Below are positions 1 to 11,500 of a stretch of 64,000 nt of DNA, piece by piece. Location: positions 964,492 through 1,028,491 of the forward strand of contig SIJG01000012.1 in the NCBI GenBank assembly GCA_023374025.1, in the 5' to 3' direction. The position numbers were made by a program, and so were the translations under genes. Position 1 is the stretch's first letter. Every line of letters starts with the position of its first letter. Origin of the DNA: Heterodera schachtii. Its lineage: Eukaryota > Nematoda > Chromadorea > Rhabditida > Heteroderidae. The notes under the pieces are model-generated. The model worked only from the letters and a program-made list of their open reading frames with translations. It had not been told where the DNA came from and ran no database searches.

Positions 1-554
1 CTTTTTTGGTAATTGTCTAATCCCGAAGCAATAGCTTAGAAAAAGCTTCTAAACACATTAAGCTTTTGAATGATACCAAAAATGTTGGATTTAGTTAATC
101 AAGAAAAAAGTTATAGAAAGTTATAGTGGAAAAACATGCTGGGGCCGAACCGTGAGGGCCGAACTGAGGTAAACCATCGCACATATTTCGAGAATGGACA
201 CATATTTTGCACATGTTTTGGCATTTTTGAGAATAATCTGTAAGAAAAATAGAGGAAAACCGAAAAATGCACACCTAAAAACCAACTTTCTTGTCATTTC
301 TTACAGAATTTTCAAAAAAAAAAAATTTTTTTTAATTTGATCCAAACCGAGTTCTTAATTGGTCATTTTTGTTTCGAAGTTTGCTGCTGGAACTTTTAAT
401 TTACAAAACAATTTTATCAGAAAAAAAGATCAATTTTGCCCACGAACACCTCGAAATATATTTAATTTGCAATTTTGCGGACAAAAAAGATTTTTCTGGA
501 ATTTTTACCATAAACATACTTGATCCAATTTTGAGCACATATTTTGGCTAAAAT
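1..554. other. Non-coding AT-rich flank
   Basis: No convincing exon, RNA gene or bounded repeat is visible. The short open frames have no splice context or recognisable protein features. The last eight bases (547-554, GCTAAAAT) are the left target-site duplication of the next element. Confidence 0.5.
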
Positions 555-1208
555 CAGGGGTGCGATCTGTCCTGATTTATCAGATTTGTCCTGATTTGGA
601 GGGTCCAAACCTGATAAAACAAAAATGTCCTGATTTGTCAGATTTGTCCTGATTTGGAGGGTCCAAATCTGATAAAACAAAAATGTCCTGATTTGTCAGA
701 TTTGTCCTGATTTGGAGGCAGCGACCAAATTTTGTCCTGATTTCTTAAATAAACTCACATTTTTAAAATTTTATGGCATAATGTAACTATTTTATCAGAA
801 AATATAAGATTTTGGCAAAATTTGATTATTTTTTGACAAAAATCTGTTACCAAATCGATCAAATCGCAAAAAATTTTCCCGGCGGCGCCTATCGGCACCG
901 CCGGACCCCCTCTCCTCTGGCCCATTCCCCAGAAGTTTTTTTGGAAAAATGTGCCGCAAAAAAATTGTTAAAATCTGATTTGTTGATCAGAATGCACTGA
1001 AATTTACGATTTGCTAATTTCCTCCCCAAAATTGTTAAAATCGATAATGGGAGGTGAAAAAATATAAGATTTGATACATTTTTGATCGAATAAATTTTAA
1101 AAATAACTGATTTTAAGCAATTTTGCGGAATGTCCTGATTTTCGACCCCAAAATTTGATTTTTTGAGCCCGATGTTCTGATTTTGAAAAATTTTCGATCG
1201 CACCCCTG
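555..1208. mobile_element. hAT-like non-autonomous element with 8-bp TSD
   Basis: The element begins CAGGGGTGCGATC and ends with the exact inverse GATCGCACCCCTG. It is flanked on both sides by GCTAAAAT (547-554 and 1209-1216), an 8-bp target duplication. Eight-base duplications with CAGGGGTG-type termini are typical of hAT transposons. No transposase is present, so it is non-autonomous. The left third holds several direct copies of a motif containing GTCCTGATTTGTCAGATTTG (about 569-740). The middle holds the GC-rich hairpin (881-902) shared with other elements here. Confidence 0.85.
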
Positions 1209-1439
1209 GCTAAAATGTAACTTTTTTGTGAAATGCCGAATCGCTTAGCTTCTGCTTAATCATCGCTTCTAAACATGAAAAGCATTCGAATGATACCAAG
1301 TTTTAAGAAATTGGCCGACTAAAAAAAAGTTATGGCCACATCAATTTAAAATTGTACGAGTTGCCATGACACCCAATTTTTTACTCACCAATGCTCGCAA
1401 CACCCGCCAGTAAAGCACCCATAAGAGCACTACTAAAAA

Positions 1440-1720
1440 TGGGCAAATTTTTGGAAAAGTTTATAGGTTTTCTTATCATACAGCCTTAAAATTTCCAAAA
1501 TTTGTTTCCGGCGGCGCCTATCGGCACCGCCGGACCCCATTGGGCCGGGTTTATCTTTTGAAAATTTGACCCCAAAACGGCAAAAATCGTCATTTGTAGC
1601 GAAAAATCGCTACAAATTCCTGCTTTTTCGGCCTTAAAATTTTGAAAAATAACACTGAAAATTTGGCGCGAAGAGCAAAAAAAAAAAAAAACTCTTCGGG
1701 TGCCCTCCCCGAATAGTGGA
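1440..1720. repeat. Dispersed element fragment with shared GC hairpin
   Basis: Contains the 22-base hairpin (1510-1531, loop TATC) and a second hairpin in which GAAGAG and CTCTTC flank a poly-A loop, followed by GGGTGCCCTCC. The same two parts in the same order occur at 3320-3535, so this is a related copy. I could not find its terminal repeats or a target duplication, and the ends given are approximate. Confidence 0.6.
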
Positions 1721-2186
1721 AGCCTGAAAATAAGAAAAATCTTAGAAATAAGGACATTTTTGATCTCGAAGATATGGATCCTCCAAATAAGGACAAATCT
1801 TAGAAATAAGGACACTTGGGAACCTGGTGATAGATAGATTGGTTATTTGACGATTTTTAGAAATTCCCAGATGTCGACTCCCCAAGTTACAAATCCCTAT
1901 AATCAATTCTTAAAAATGCAAAGGGATTTAAAAAAATTATAGAAGAAGAATTATTTTTTTTTCTGAGAAGGTGAAACAATCAATTTGTATAAGAAGGCGA
2001 GAAGAATAGGAAAAGCAGAACAATGCAAAACGATAAAATAAAGCAAAAAATTGGGACAAAAAATTAAAAAAATGCCAATTTTGTATAAAAATTTTCGCCA
2101 TACGATTCATTTTCGGCATTTAAAAAATTCAAATCATCAGTTCAATTCGTCTTGTCCTTCGTGGTTGATGGGCTGATGGAGTTGTG
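1721..2186. other. Non-coding spacer
   Basis: AT-rich sequence with a short direct repeat of AATAAGGACA-type words (about 1745-1815). No exon or RNA gene is supported. Bases 2179-2186 (GAGTTGTG) are the left target duplication of the foldback element. Confidence 0.5.
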
Positions 2187-3058
2187 GGTAAATATTGATC
2201 ATAGTCCCCAAATTCAAAAATGCATAAAAACGGTCAGAATCGATGTAAAAAGGTTCGAAATGGGTTGGAAAATTAGAATTATGGGCGCGCTTGCCCTTTT
2301 TCAGAATGAAAAGTGCCGAAAATGGAGTGCCAAACTCAGCTGGGACTCAATTGGCCGTGCTATAAAAAGCACTCAAAAGACATTTTAAATAATTTTTAGC
2401 GTAACTTGTGGCGCTGATCACGAATATGACCTTTATTTTGCGAAATTCCGAACCCCGAACCCTAATTCGAACAAAATTTACAAATTAAATGAAAACAAAT
2501 TTCAAAAGGGAGCATGCGAAGACGGAGCAAGTAGTGGGGCGAGACGGAGGGCGGAGGAAGCAGTCTGACGAGCGCCACAGGCGGTTGACTGCGGGGGCCC
2601 GAAGGGCCCCGCCAATCAGTCAACCGCCTGCGGATCACGCGCGGACTTCTTCCGTAGCCCGTAGTCTCGCCCCACCTACTGGCCGCCGTAGTCGAGTGTG
2701 CGGCGGTTTTTTAGCGCAATAAGCTAAATTCAAACTTTTATATTTGACGTCCTTTCTAAATTTAAAATTTTGTTCGAATTAGGGTTCGGGTTTCGGAATT
2801 TTGCAAAATAAAGCTCATATTCGTGATCAGCGCCACAAATTACCCTAGAAAATTATTTAAAATGTCTTTTTAGTGCTTTTTACAGTGCGGTCATTTGAGT
2901 CCCAGCTGTACTTGGCACTCCAATTCCGGCACTTTTCAGCTTGAAAAAGGGCAAGCGCGCCCTTAATTTTATTTTTCTGGCACATTTCTAACCTTTTTAC
3001 ATCGATTCTGACCGTTTTTAAGCATTTTTGAGTTTGGGGACTATGATCAATATTTTCC
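2187..3058. mobile_element. Foldback element with about 300-bp inverted arms and 8-bp TSD
   Basis: The outer ends read GGTAAATATTGATCATAGTC on the left and its near-perfect inverse on the right. Both sides carry GAGTTGTG (2179-2186 and 3059-3066). The arms, roughly 2187-2490 and 2755-3058, are inverted copies with scattered substitutions. The 2490-2740 core is itself nested inverted repeats: GTGGGGCGAGAC with GTCTCGCCCCAC, CAGGCGGTTGACTG with its inverse, and a central GGGGCCC/GGGCCCC. Open frames in each arm are shadows of the repeat. The 8-bp duplication suggests hAT-type mobilisation in trans, which is an inference. Confidence 0.85.
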
Positions 3059-3161
3059 GAGTTGTGCATTGTTGGAGCAGCAACAGCACAGCAAACGCAT
3101 GAGCCGAGCACGCAATTCTTTTTGAATTTTAATTAGAGCGAGAATTTTAAATGCTAACCCC

Positions 3162-3558
3162 CAGGCCCGTATCTAGGGGGGGGGGGGGGATGGGGGGGGG
3201 GCACGTGCCCCCCCCCGAAATGAAAAATCAAAAAATTTTCAAGCAAAAATGGGCAAATTTTCTGAAAATTTAGCACATTTTCTTGTCATATTGCATTTAA
3301 TTTTTCAAAAAATTTTCCCGGCGGCGCCTATCGGCACCGCCGGGCCCCAATTAGACCATTATTTTTTGAAAATTTGAGCCCAAAATGGAAAAATAGTGCT
3401 TTTTCGGCGCAAAACCGCTAGTATTTTTTGTTTTTTGGCTCCGCGCTGAAGATTCTGAAAATAACACTAGTACAAAAAAAATTTTTTGGCCCGAAGAGCA
3501 AAAAAAAAAAAAGCTCTTCGGGTGCCCTCCACGAAATTTTTTTCTGGATACCGGCCTG
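3162..3558. mobile_element. hAT-like MITE with poly-G/poly-C subterminal runs
   Basis: Termini are CAGGCCCGTATCTA and the inverse of CAGGCCGGTATCCA. CTAACCCC is present on both sides (3154-3161 and 3559-3566) as an 8-bp target duplication. The interior contains the shared GC hairpin at 3320-3341 and the GAAGAG-polyA-CTCTTC hairpin near 3493. No coding capacity. Confidence 0.8.
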
Positions 3559-3729
3559 CTAACCCCCCCCCCCCCATCCCCAATAAATCTCGAAATGAAT
3601 TTTTTTTTAACTTGAAAATTTTCAAAAAATCTTTATTTTGAAAATACAATTAGAATATTTTTCAAAATATAAAAAATTTTTCTAAAATTTTATAGGTAAA
3701 ATGCCATTCTGTAATCAATTTTTCGTTAC

Positions 3730-5083
3730 CACGGTAACGGAAAGGATGCGATGATGACGACGATGAATTGGCACCGCCATTGTGAGACTGGAGAAAAACA
3801 ATTTTAAATTTCATTGATTTAAATAGTCAAAAAGAAAAAAAAATTTAAACAAACAAAAACCGAATATTTAAGATTTGAAAAAATCTGACATTTTGACTAT
3901 TGCTAAGGCCGAGTGGCGGAGAATCAAATGACGCAAATGAAGTGGTGGACTGTAACGGAACAACAGTACAAGTGCCATAAATTGATGGAGATGACTGAAA
4001 ATAATAGTCATGGAATTTTTTGAATGAAAAATTGGACTATTTCCTATTTTTTGAGGATTTGGTTAAAAATTAACCCAAAAAATGATATTTTTGGAGGGCT
4101 TTTGGGTTATTTTTTTAATCTAAAAGAATAAAATACCAACTTAAGAAGAATATCCTCAATATTTTCCAAAAAACCATAAAATATCCGGGTAAAAAAATCC
4201 CCTTTCGGGTCCGGGATTTGGAATTGGCCGAAATGGATGCCGGATTCGCGATCAGCGACCCCGAAAACCTATAGATTGGCTTCTTTTATTCTAAAATGTA
4301 AAAATTTTTATATATGGGCCTAAACTGCACAAGAGCCAATCCCCTCAATTTTCAAGAAAAAATCAGTTTTTTATAAGAAAATTGTAAGAAAAAAAAAATT
4401 TTAGAAAAAATTTTTCAGCGATTTTTTGGAAAAATACAAAACCCAATGCCTCCATTTACCAAGACTGTCAAAAAAAAATTTTGGATTAATTTTGTCCTAA
4501 ACATTCTCCACCACCTCAGTGTTTGGAGAACACAATGTTGTGGATGTTGAAGAAGTGGACGTTGATGATGAGTGATTGTTGTCCTCCGCTGGCACGGAAG
4601 GAGCCTGAAAATTTCGCGTTTTAAAAAATTCAAAAATTTTGAGTCTTGTCCACCCCGTTTGAGCAGAATCGGCAAGAAATTAAGAGGCAGTTTAAAAAAT
4701 AAAAATTTTTTTATTTAGGTATTACTTTTTAAATATTCATTCTGGCCTATTCCGAATTCCGGACCCAAATTCAACAAAATGCAAAATAAGGAATTTTGAA
4801 CTTTCAACTTTTTGTTCGAATTCGGGTCCAGGATTCTTTTTTTGGTTTTTCGAAAATCGCGAATTCGGGTTTGGATTAAAAGTAGGATAAAACTGTTAGA
4901 CAAATCTTTTTTCACCTCTTCGACTTTCGCCCCTTCTTCTTCTTCTAACAAAGAACACTTCTTAATTTCGATGATGATCTCTTCCTGTAATGCGCATCTG
5001 TTTCTCAAAAACTCATTCTCCGCTTCGAGCTCCTTCATTTGTTTAGCCCGAAAATTGCACAGACTAACCCAATAATCATTCAT
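3730..5083 (-). CDS. Unrecognised coiled-coil and Ser-rich protein (partial model)
   Basis: Exon 1 runs 5083-4916 from an ATG and encodes a strongly charged, coiled-coil-like segment rich in Glu, Lys and Leu; it ends at GAG|GTGAAA. Exon 2 starts at 4604 after TTTTCAG and encodes a Ser/Thr-rich stretch. If read through it stops at 4497-4499, giving a 91-residue protein. Donors just before that stop (GAG|GTGGTG or AAT|GTTTAG) would instead join it in phase to a Ser/Pro-rich exon at 3994-3890 and another Ser-rich exon at 3787-3730. The end of the gene is therefore uncertain and may have been disturbed by the element at 3162-3558. I do not recognise the family; the N-terminal helix could be a dimerisation segment. 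Confidence 0.5.
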
Positions 5084-5584
5084 TTTTGGATACAAAAAGC
5101 CTATAAAAGGGATTTATATGTACCAATTAGAAATCGAATGTTTTCGAATGTACGGGTAAGGGTTGTGGGCTAGAGGACCTATGTATATGGGGTAAGGAAA
5201 CACGGGCTAAAAAATTCGTAAAACCCGTAGTCCGTTTAAAACCGTTTCCGATCTCGACTCAACAAATTCTCTGGTTTCACTTCAGGGTTTCGTCGGTTTT
5301 ATTTTTCTCGGAAAAAAATGATTTTTTTTCGAAAAGACCTAGCGAGTCGTATAAAAGAATTGAATTTTCAATTTCTGCTTCTGCCTATTTATTAAAACAT
5401 TACGCCAATTTTTATTATTTCAAAATAAATGTAAGCCTTGCGCCGTTAGCGTTAGCCTTTGGCTTCTTCTCACACAATCAAAGCATATTCATATCAATTT
5501 ATCATTTTTTTCAGAGAATTAGGCCTTGTAAAAACAAAAATTTTCATTATTCAGAACAAATATTGATTGCTAAAAATTTTAAAA
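5084..5584. promoter_or_regulatory. Divergent intergenic region
   Basis: About 500 bp separate the minus-strand coiled-coil gene from the plus-strand kinase gene, so both promoters should lie here. I see AT-rich sequence but no clear TATA box, trans-splice acceptor consensus or operator. Confidence 0.35.
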
Positions 5585-8500
5585 ATGTCGCAACGTCTAA
5601 CCGGAGATGTGCCATATTTTCGAACTGTGCCCTCCTCTCCGTCAAATGAAGATGACGGATTGGCGGACGAGGATGAGCCGGTTGATCACCAAAGTCCCAC
5701 TGCTCAACAGCAAAAAGCGGCACAAATCGGTAGCTAATTAAGAGCCAGGCTTCGTTTTTTGGGGACTAAATTATTATTATTTTTTTTAGAAATACGGGCC
5801 AAGAAAAGACGATTCTCTGAGTTCGAATTAGGTCGGTCTGGGTCCAGGTTTATGTTTTTTTTCATGGACCAAGACCCCAGGCCAATGCATCTTAGGCCGT
5901 CTGGTTTTTCTTTGGGTCTGCAAACCCAATGCCAGTTCAAACATGAAACCCAGGCCTGGTTAAACCCAAAAAACCTGGGTTTTCTGGACCATCATTAATT
6001 TTTTTAATTTTTTTTGTTATTTGAATTGGTCAATTTTTGGTTATTTAAGGGGTTCAACATCGAATAAATATTGTAAATTAAGTAATATATTATTTTTAGG
6101 TAATTTTTATATGTTCCTAAACAAATATTTTTCGTTTCTAGGCCTTAAAAAAACACAACTTCTAGCGATGGGTTTTTTTCCCAGAAAGTCCAGGCTTAAT
6201 TCAAACCCAGACCAATGTTTTTCAAATCCCGAACTCTAATCATTACCACTCATTTTACCCTACAATTTTCCAAAATTTTCAATTTTATTTGACCCATATT
6301 TTTTCCATTTTTCTAGTGGAGGATGATGAGGAGACAATTTTGCGACGTCGACTTTTGGAGAAAAAGTTGGAAAAGGAGAAAACAAAAGCAGCCGCAACTG
6401 TTGGCCAGCAGACGACGAAGGAGCGCGACGGGGCCGAACAGAAGGGGACAAAGGATGGTGCCAGAAAGGAGCACCCGCAAAAGGTTTTCGGCATTTTCGG
6501 GGGCGTTTTTATGCGGCAAAAATTTGGGGTTTCGGTGTTGATTTGAATCCCAGTCTTTTGTCCCATTCAAAAAATGATTTTAGCCCAAAAATTACACTAA
6601 TTTTAGCGTATTTGTGGGTGCCAAGTTTAAAACCCGAAAAAATTGGCACTTTTTTCCTTCAAAATTTAGAAAAAAATTTTATATGTTTGGCATTTGTTTA
6701 GGAGAGGCCAAAGCGTGAGAAAATTGTGTGGGACAGAGAAAAAGTGACGGCTCCTAAATCGTCGCGTCATGGCCAAATGGTGTCAGCGATTGCGGACACC
6801 AAACATGGGCAACGTTCACAAAGCCAGGTTTCAGTCCCATGATGCGCTCACTTTTTTTGGCACATTTTTAGTCCAAAAGGGGAGGGAGTCTTGGTAACTT
6901 TGAAAAAAAAAATTTTTTTTTGGGGGGAGGAGCTCTGTTCTATCTTTTCCAGACGTTCATATCTCTTCAACCTTGAAAACTAAAAAAATGAAACCAAAAA
7001 TTTGATTTTTAGATTTAATATAAATTGATTGCCAATTTGGTTTTAAAGTTCGGCAAAAATTTTTGTAGGAATTTTTGACGGAAGTCTTGGAGCGGGACCA
7101 ATAAGGAAATCGTAAATTTTGAAATAATTTTACCTTGAAAATTATGGCTCTAGAATGTTCTTGGGGGAGCGTAGGGGGTACTTAACCCGCATACAAATTT
7201 TTTTTTTTTTTTTTTGAATTTTTTTTTCCTAAGGAATTGAAGCCCTCCTCCTCATCCACCGCCGCCCCCGCCGCCGCTGCTGCAACGGCCCACCAACGTC
7301 GGCGAGACGAATCAGCAACAACCGCAGCAGGACAGCAACAACAATTACAACATGAGCACCATCGCCACCACCGTCGCCGGGATGACCAGCAGCAACAAAA
7401 GCGGGGCGGAAGTGCAACAATCTCTTCCACGGCATCGTCTCGTGACATTCCGCCGCCGCAACAGCGCCACCAGCACAAACATCGGCATCGGAGACCAGGT
7501 TTTGTGACATGAGCACACATACAGGACACACCTATTAACATTCCCAAATCCTGAATTTTTTTTTCCGATTTTACATATAGCTTTTTTGGTTATCAAAATG
7601 CCAAAAAATATTTGGTACCATTCGGTAACCCTAACAATAAGTATTTTTTCTCCATTAGACAAAAAATTTCATAGATTTCAACAAGTTTATCTAAGTGATT
7701 AGTTTGGTCCGCAAAAGGCCGCCCCGTTTTTGGTTCCAGGCTTATAAATTGGTTTTTTCAACATTTTTTTTTTTGTAAAAAAGTTGAACAAAAATAGTAA
7801 TTCACCAGAAAATTCTGAAAAAAACGTTGAAAAAATTACTCGAATGATTCAAAGTTTTAAAACTAAACCAAAAAACAGAAACTGTCAGCAGCGGTAGCAG
7901 TGATGATCACCATCAGCGCAAGGACAAGGACCGTCCGAAAGGTAGTGATGCCATTGCCAATGTCGACCAACAACAGCGGCGCAAGGACCGTGGGGCCATG
8001 GTCGGTGATGGTGAGCAACGGAAGTCGAACAACTACGACGACGACGGCCGCGGCAGAGATTGTTGAAGCGGTGCCGGAGGGGGACGAAGCGGCGGTGACG
8101 ACACGCCGCAAGCGACGGCACCACCAATTGTTGGAGGGTGGAGAAGTTGAAGTCGTATCTGCAGCAACAGTTGAAGAACAACAAACAATGGAATTGCCAC
8201 CACCACCGCAGCCACCACGGACAATTGGACCAACAACAACGACAATGGAAACTAGCGGTAAAATATTTGACATTATTGGGACCGCATTTCGGCAACTTTT
8301 TGTGCCGGAATTCCGTATTCTGGCAATTTTCTTATTGTTACTTGCCGAAATGCCTGCAGAATTCCGGCAATTTTTTTTTGCGTAGGATTCATTTTTCTAT
8401 TGATTTGTTTCAAAACTTTCTGGGAAAATTTCTGCGTTAAATGATTGGCTCCCGTGGAGAACAGGGCGACCAATGGTGCCGGAAAATTAAACTTTAAATT

Positions 8501-11500
8501 TCGAGCCAATTTTTTGAGAAAATTAGAGGTTTTTGTAGGCACCGCTGAGGAAAATTTTCATAAAAATTTTACGAAGTCTTATTTGTTAAAAAATTAAAAT
8601 TAAAAAAAACGAAGTCCTGGTTTCGTAAAGAAATTATGAAATGTTTACTCATTTAGTAAATTTTTTGAATTTTTCAACGAAATTGACGAAATTTTAAAGG
8701 TTTTTGTTAAATTATTTAAATTCTTTTTGCCTTTACGAAGTCTCCTCTCTCTTATCCCTTCGTCTCCGACCTTTTCCCACATTTTTCAAATTTTTATCCC
8801 AACCAATACGAAGTCCCCCCTTGTTATTTTAGCCATTTTTAGGTCTCTCGGCCTCTTTTTTTTTATTAGCATCATCGGACGCCCAATTCGTTTAACTGGA
8901 ATTTCTAATTAAATCCAGAAATTTTGTAGCCATTTTTTTTAATTTATTTCGAATTTCAACTAACGAAAATTGTTTTGAAGAAAGCTTTAACCCATTTCTT
9001 TTTTCCCACTCTTATGAAGGTGGTGAACAGCAACGGGAAGACGGAGAAGAGGAGGAAGATGATGAGGAAAAGGAAGAAGAGGAGACAGAAGAGCGCAAAG
9101 GAGGAGAAGACGGAAGTGATGAGGGCAACAAAAGAAAGTGAAGCGAGGAGAGCATGAGGAAAGGAAAGGGGAGAAGAAGAAGGAAAGGAAGAAAACGGTG
9201 GAGAAGAGGAAGAAATTTTCCAAATTTGAAAGCAGTCCGGAAGAGGAGGAGGAAGAAATGAAGAGGAGGAGGAGGAAGAGGAGTCATTTATGTCCGAGGA
9301 AGAGGAGGAGAAGGAGCAGCATGGGGATGAAAAGGAGCAAAAACGAACAGCAGCAGTTGGTGGAAGAAGAGGAGAAGGAGGAGCAGCAACAGGACAAAGA
9401 GGAGCAACAGGACAATCGCCCCAACAACAACACCAAGCAGCACTGACCAGGATGAGTAGTGACCCACAGGAGCTGATCATGGAAGAATGTGCGTGTGCGC
9501 TGTTCCATTTTAATTGGAAAAAAAAAATTTAATCCATAAAAAAGTAATGTAAAAATTTTTTCGACGAAATTCGAATACAAAATAACGGATATAAAAATAA
9601 AAAAAATTTAAAAAATAATACACACGAAATGAATAAATAGTCTTACAATTAGCACCCAAATTTTCCTTATTTAGACTTCATTCAATCTTTTTTAAATACA
9701 ATTATGACATTTTTCTATTGGTTTGTCACTTTCAAATATCCAGTACATTAACTTTTTGTATTGACTATATTTTGGCATTTTTACCATTAAAATTTTTTGA
9801 ATTTTTCCAAAATGTTGCGTTAAATTAATTTTTTTTTCCATTCAAATAACCCAATATTTGCGGCCCAGGCACTGATTTGCCACAATTTTTTTTTTTTTTT
9901 TTTTTTTAGATTTTGGCATGGACGAGCGCCATTTTCGGTCACGGGCTGGCACGGTGGACACCGAAATGAACGGGGCGAACACAAACGGAGAGGAGGATGA
10001 TGTCATGGACATTGGAGATGATGAGCTGATCGAGAACAAAGAGTTTGAACAGTTGACGGAGGAGGAGAAGGCATTGGTGAGAAATGTCAAACATTGGGAC
10101 AAAAATAAAAAGAGATTTCAACTTTTTAGCGAATTTTTTTTTTTGGCGTATTATTCACAATCAGTGGCCTTACCAAATGAAACCGGAAAAACTGGGCTTG
10201 GTTTTTTGCAAGATTTTTATGGCGAAATTCTAATAGCCCCATTTTTATATATACAAATTTCTGCCCAAAAACTCAATTGAGCAAAGCAATTAATGTAAAT
10301 CAAAAAAACACAAAAATTTCATTCAAAAACAAAAGCAAATTTAAATACCGAAATCCTTTTTTTTTTCATTAATAATGAATTTTTTTTTTTGCAGCTTTCC
10401 CCTGAAATGCTCAGCCAAAAGGAGGACAAGTATCAGCGACGTTTGGTGTCAATGTTGCCCGTCTATTACCCGGGCATTTCCGGGTGCCGAAGTGTGGCCG
10501 AGTATGAGTGCTTGAACAAAATTTCGGAAGGCACTTTTGGCGTTGTGTACCGGGCGCAGAACAAAAGGACGGGTGGGTATGACCACCATATTTTTTTGGT
10601 GTCCCAATTTTAAATTTTCTATGAAAATTCATAACTAAAAATAGGGCGTTATTTTTTAGTCCGTTTTTTTTGCCCAATTTTTCAAAAAAAAAATCAGAGG
10701 GGTGGGAAATTGCTTTGCTAACTTTTGTCAGCGAATCTTACACCAAAACCTGGGACCAATTTTTTGTTTATATAACTTAACAATAGGTTGAGTTTTAAAA
10801 TTATCAAATGACACATTAAAATTTTTTGGTATTTGGCCTCGCATAGGCGTGTAGCAAAAACAAAAAAAATTTTTTTAGATGAAATTGTGGCGTTGAAACG
10901 ACTTAAAATGGAGAAGGAGCACCAGGGCTTTCCGATCACATCGCTGCGCGAAATCAACATGTTACTTAAGTGTGGAGCGCACCCAAACATTGTCAATGTT
11001 CGGGTGAGCACCCTTTTTTCTGGGGGAGGGGCGGGTATTTAAAAACATTTTTTGTTAAAATTGTGGGCATTCCCATTTTGACGATTGGCCGCTTAGTTTT
11101 CCATTTTTTGAAAAATAAAATTTCCGCCCCTGAAAATTATGTATGAAATTTTAACACTTTTTTTGCAAAAAAAAAATAATTACGCCTAAAATTGGCAGGA
11201 AGTTGTGGTTGGCTCGAGCATGGACAAAATTTACTTGGTAATGGATTTTGTGGAGCACGATGTGAAGGCATTGATTGAGCTGATGAAATCGCGGAACAAA
11301 AAATGGACAATTCGTGCGTTTTTTACATTAAAAAAGATTAAATTTTAAATGTAAAAATTTTTTAAAATTCGATACCAAATTTTTGTTAAAGCGCAAGTCA
11401 AAACGCTTCTTCGCCAGCTGATTGCCGGCGTTTTGTACATGCATGACCAGTACGTGATCCATCGCGACTTGAAGACGTCCAACCTATTGTTGTCCCATCA

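Noticed and set aside
2489..2722. 77-codon open frame in the foldback core
   Set aside because: Arises from nested GC palindromes; no protein features.
7182..7547. Minus-strand Gly/Cys-rich frame
   Set aside because: Antisense of the Gln/His-rich kinase exon 7234-7498.
8956..9480. 174-codon minus-strand Ser/Pro-rich frame
   Set aside because: Antisense of the Glu-codon-rich kinase exon.
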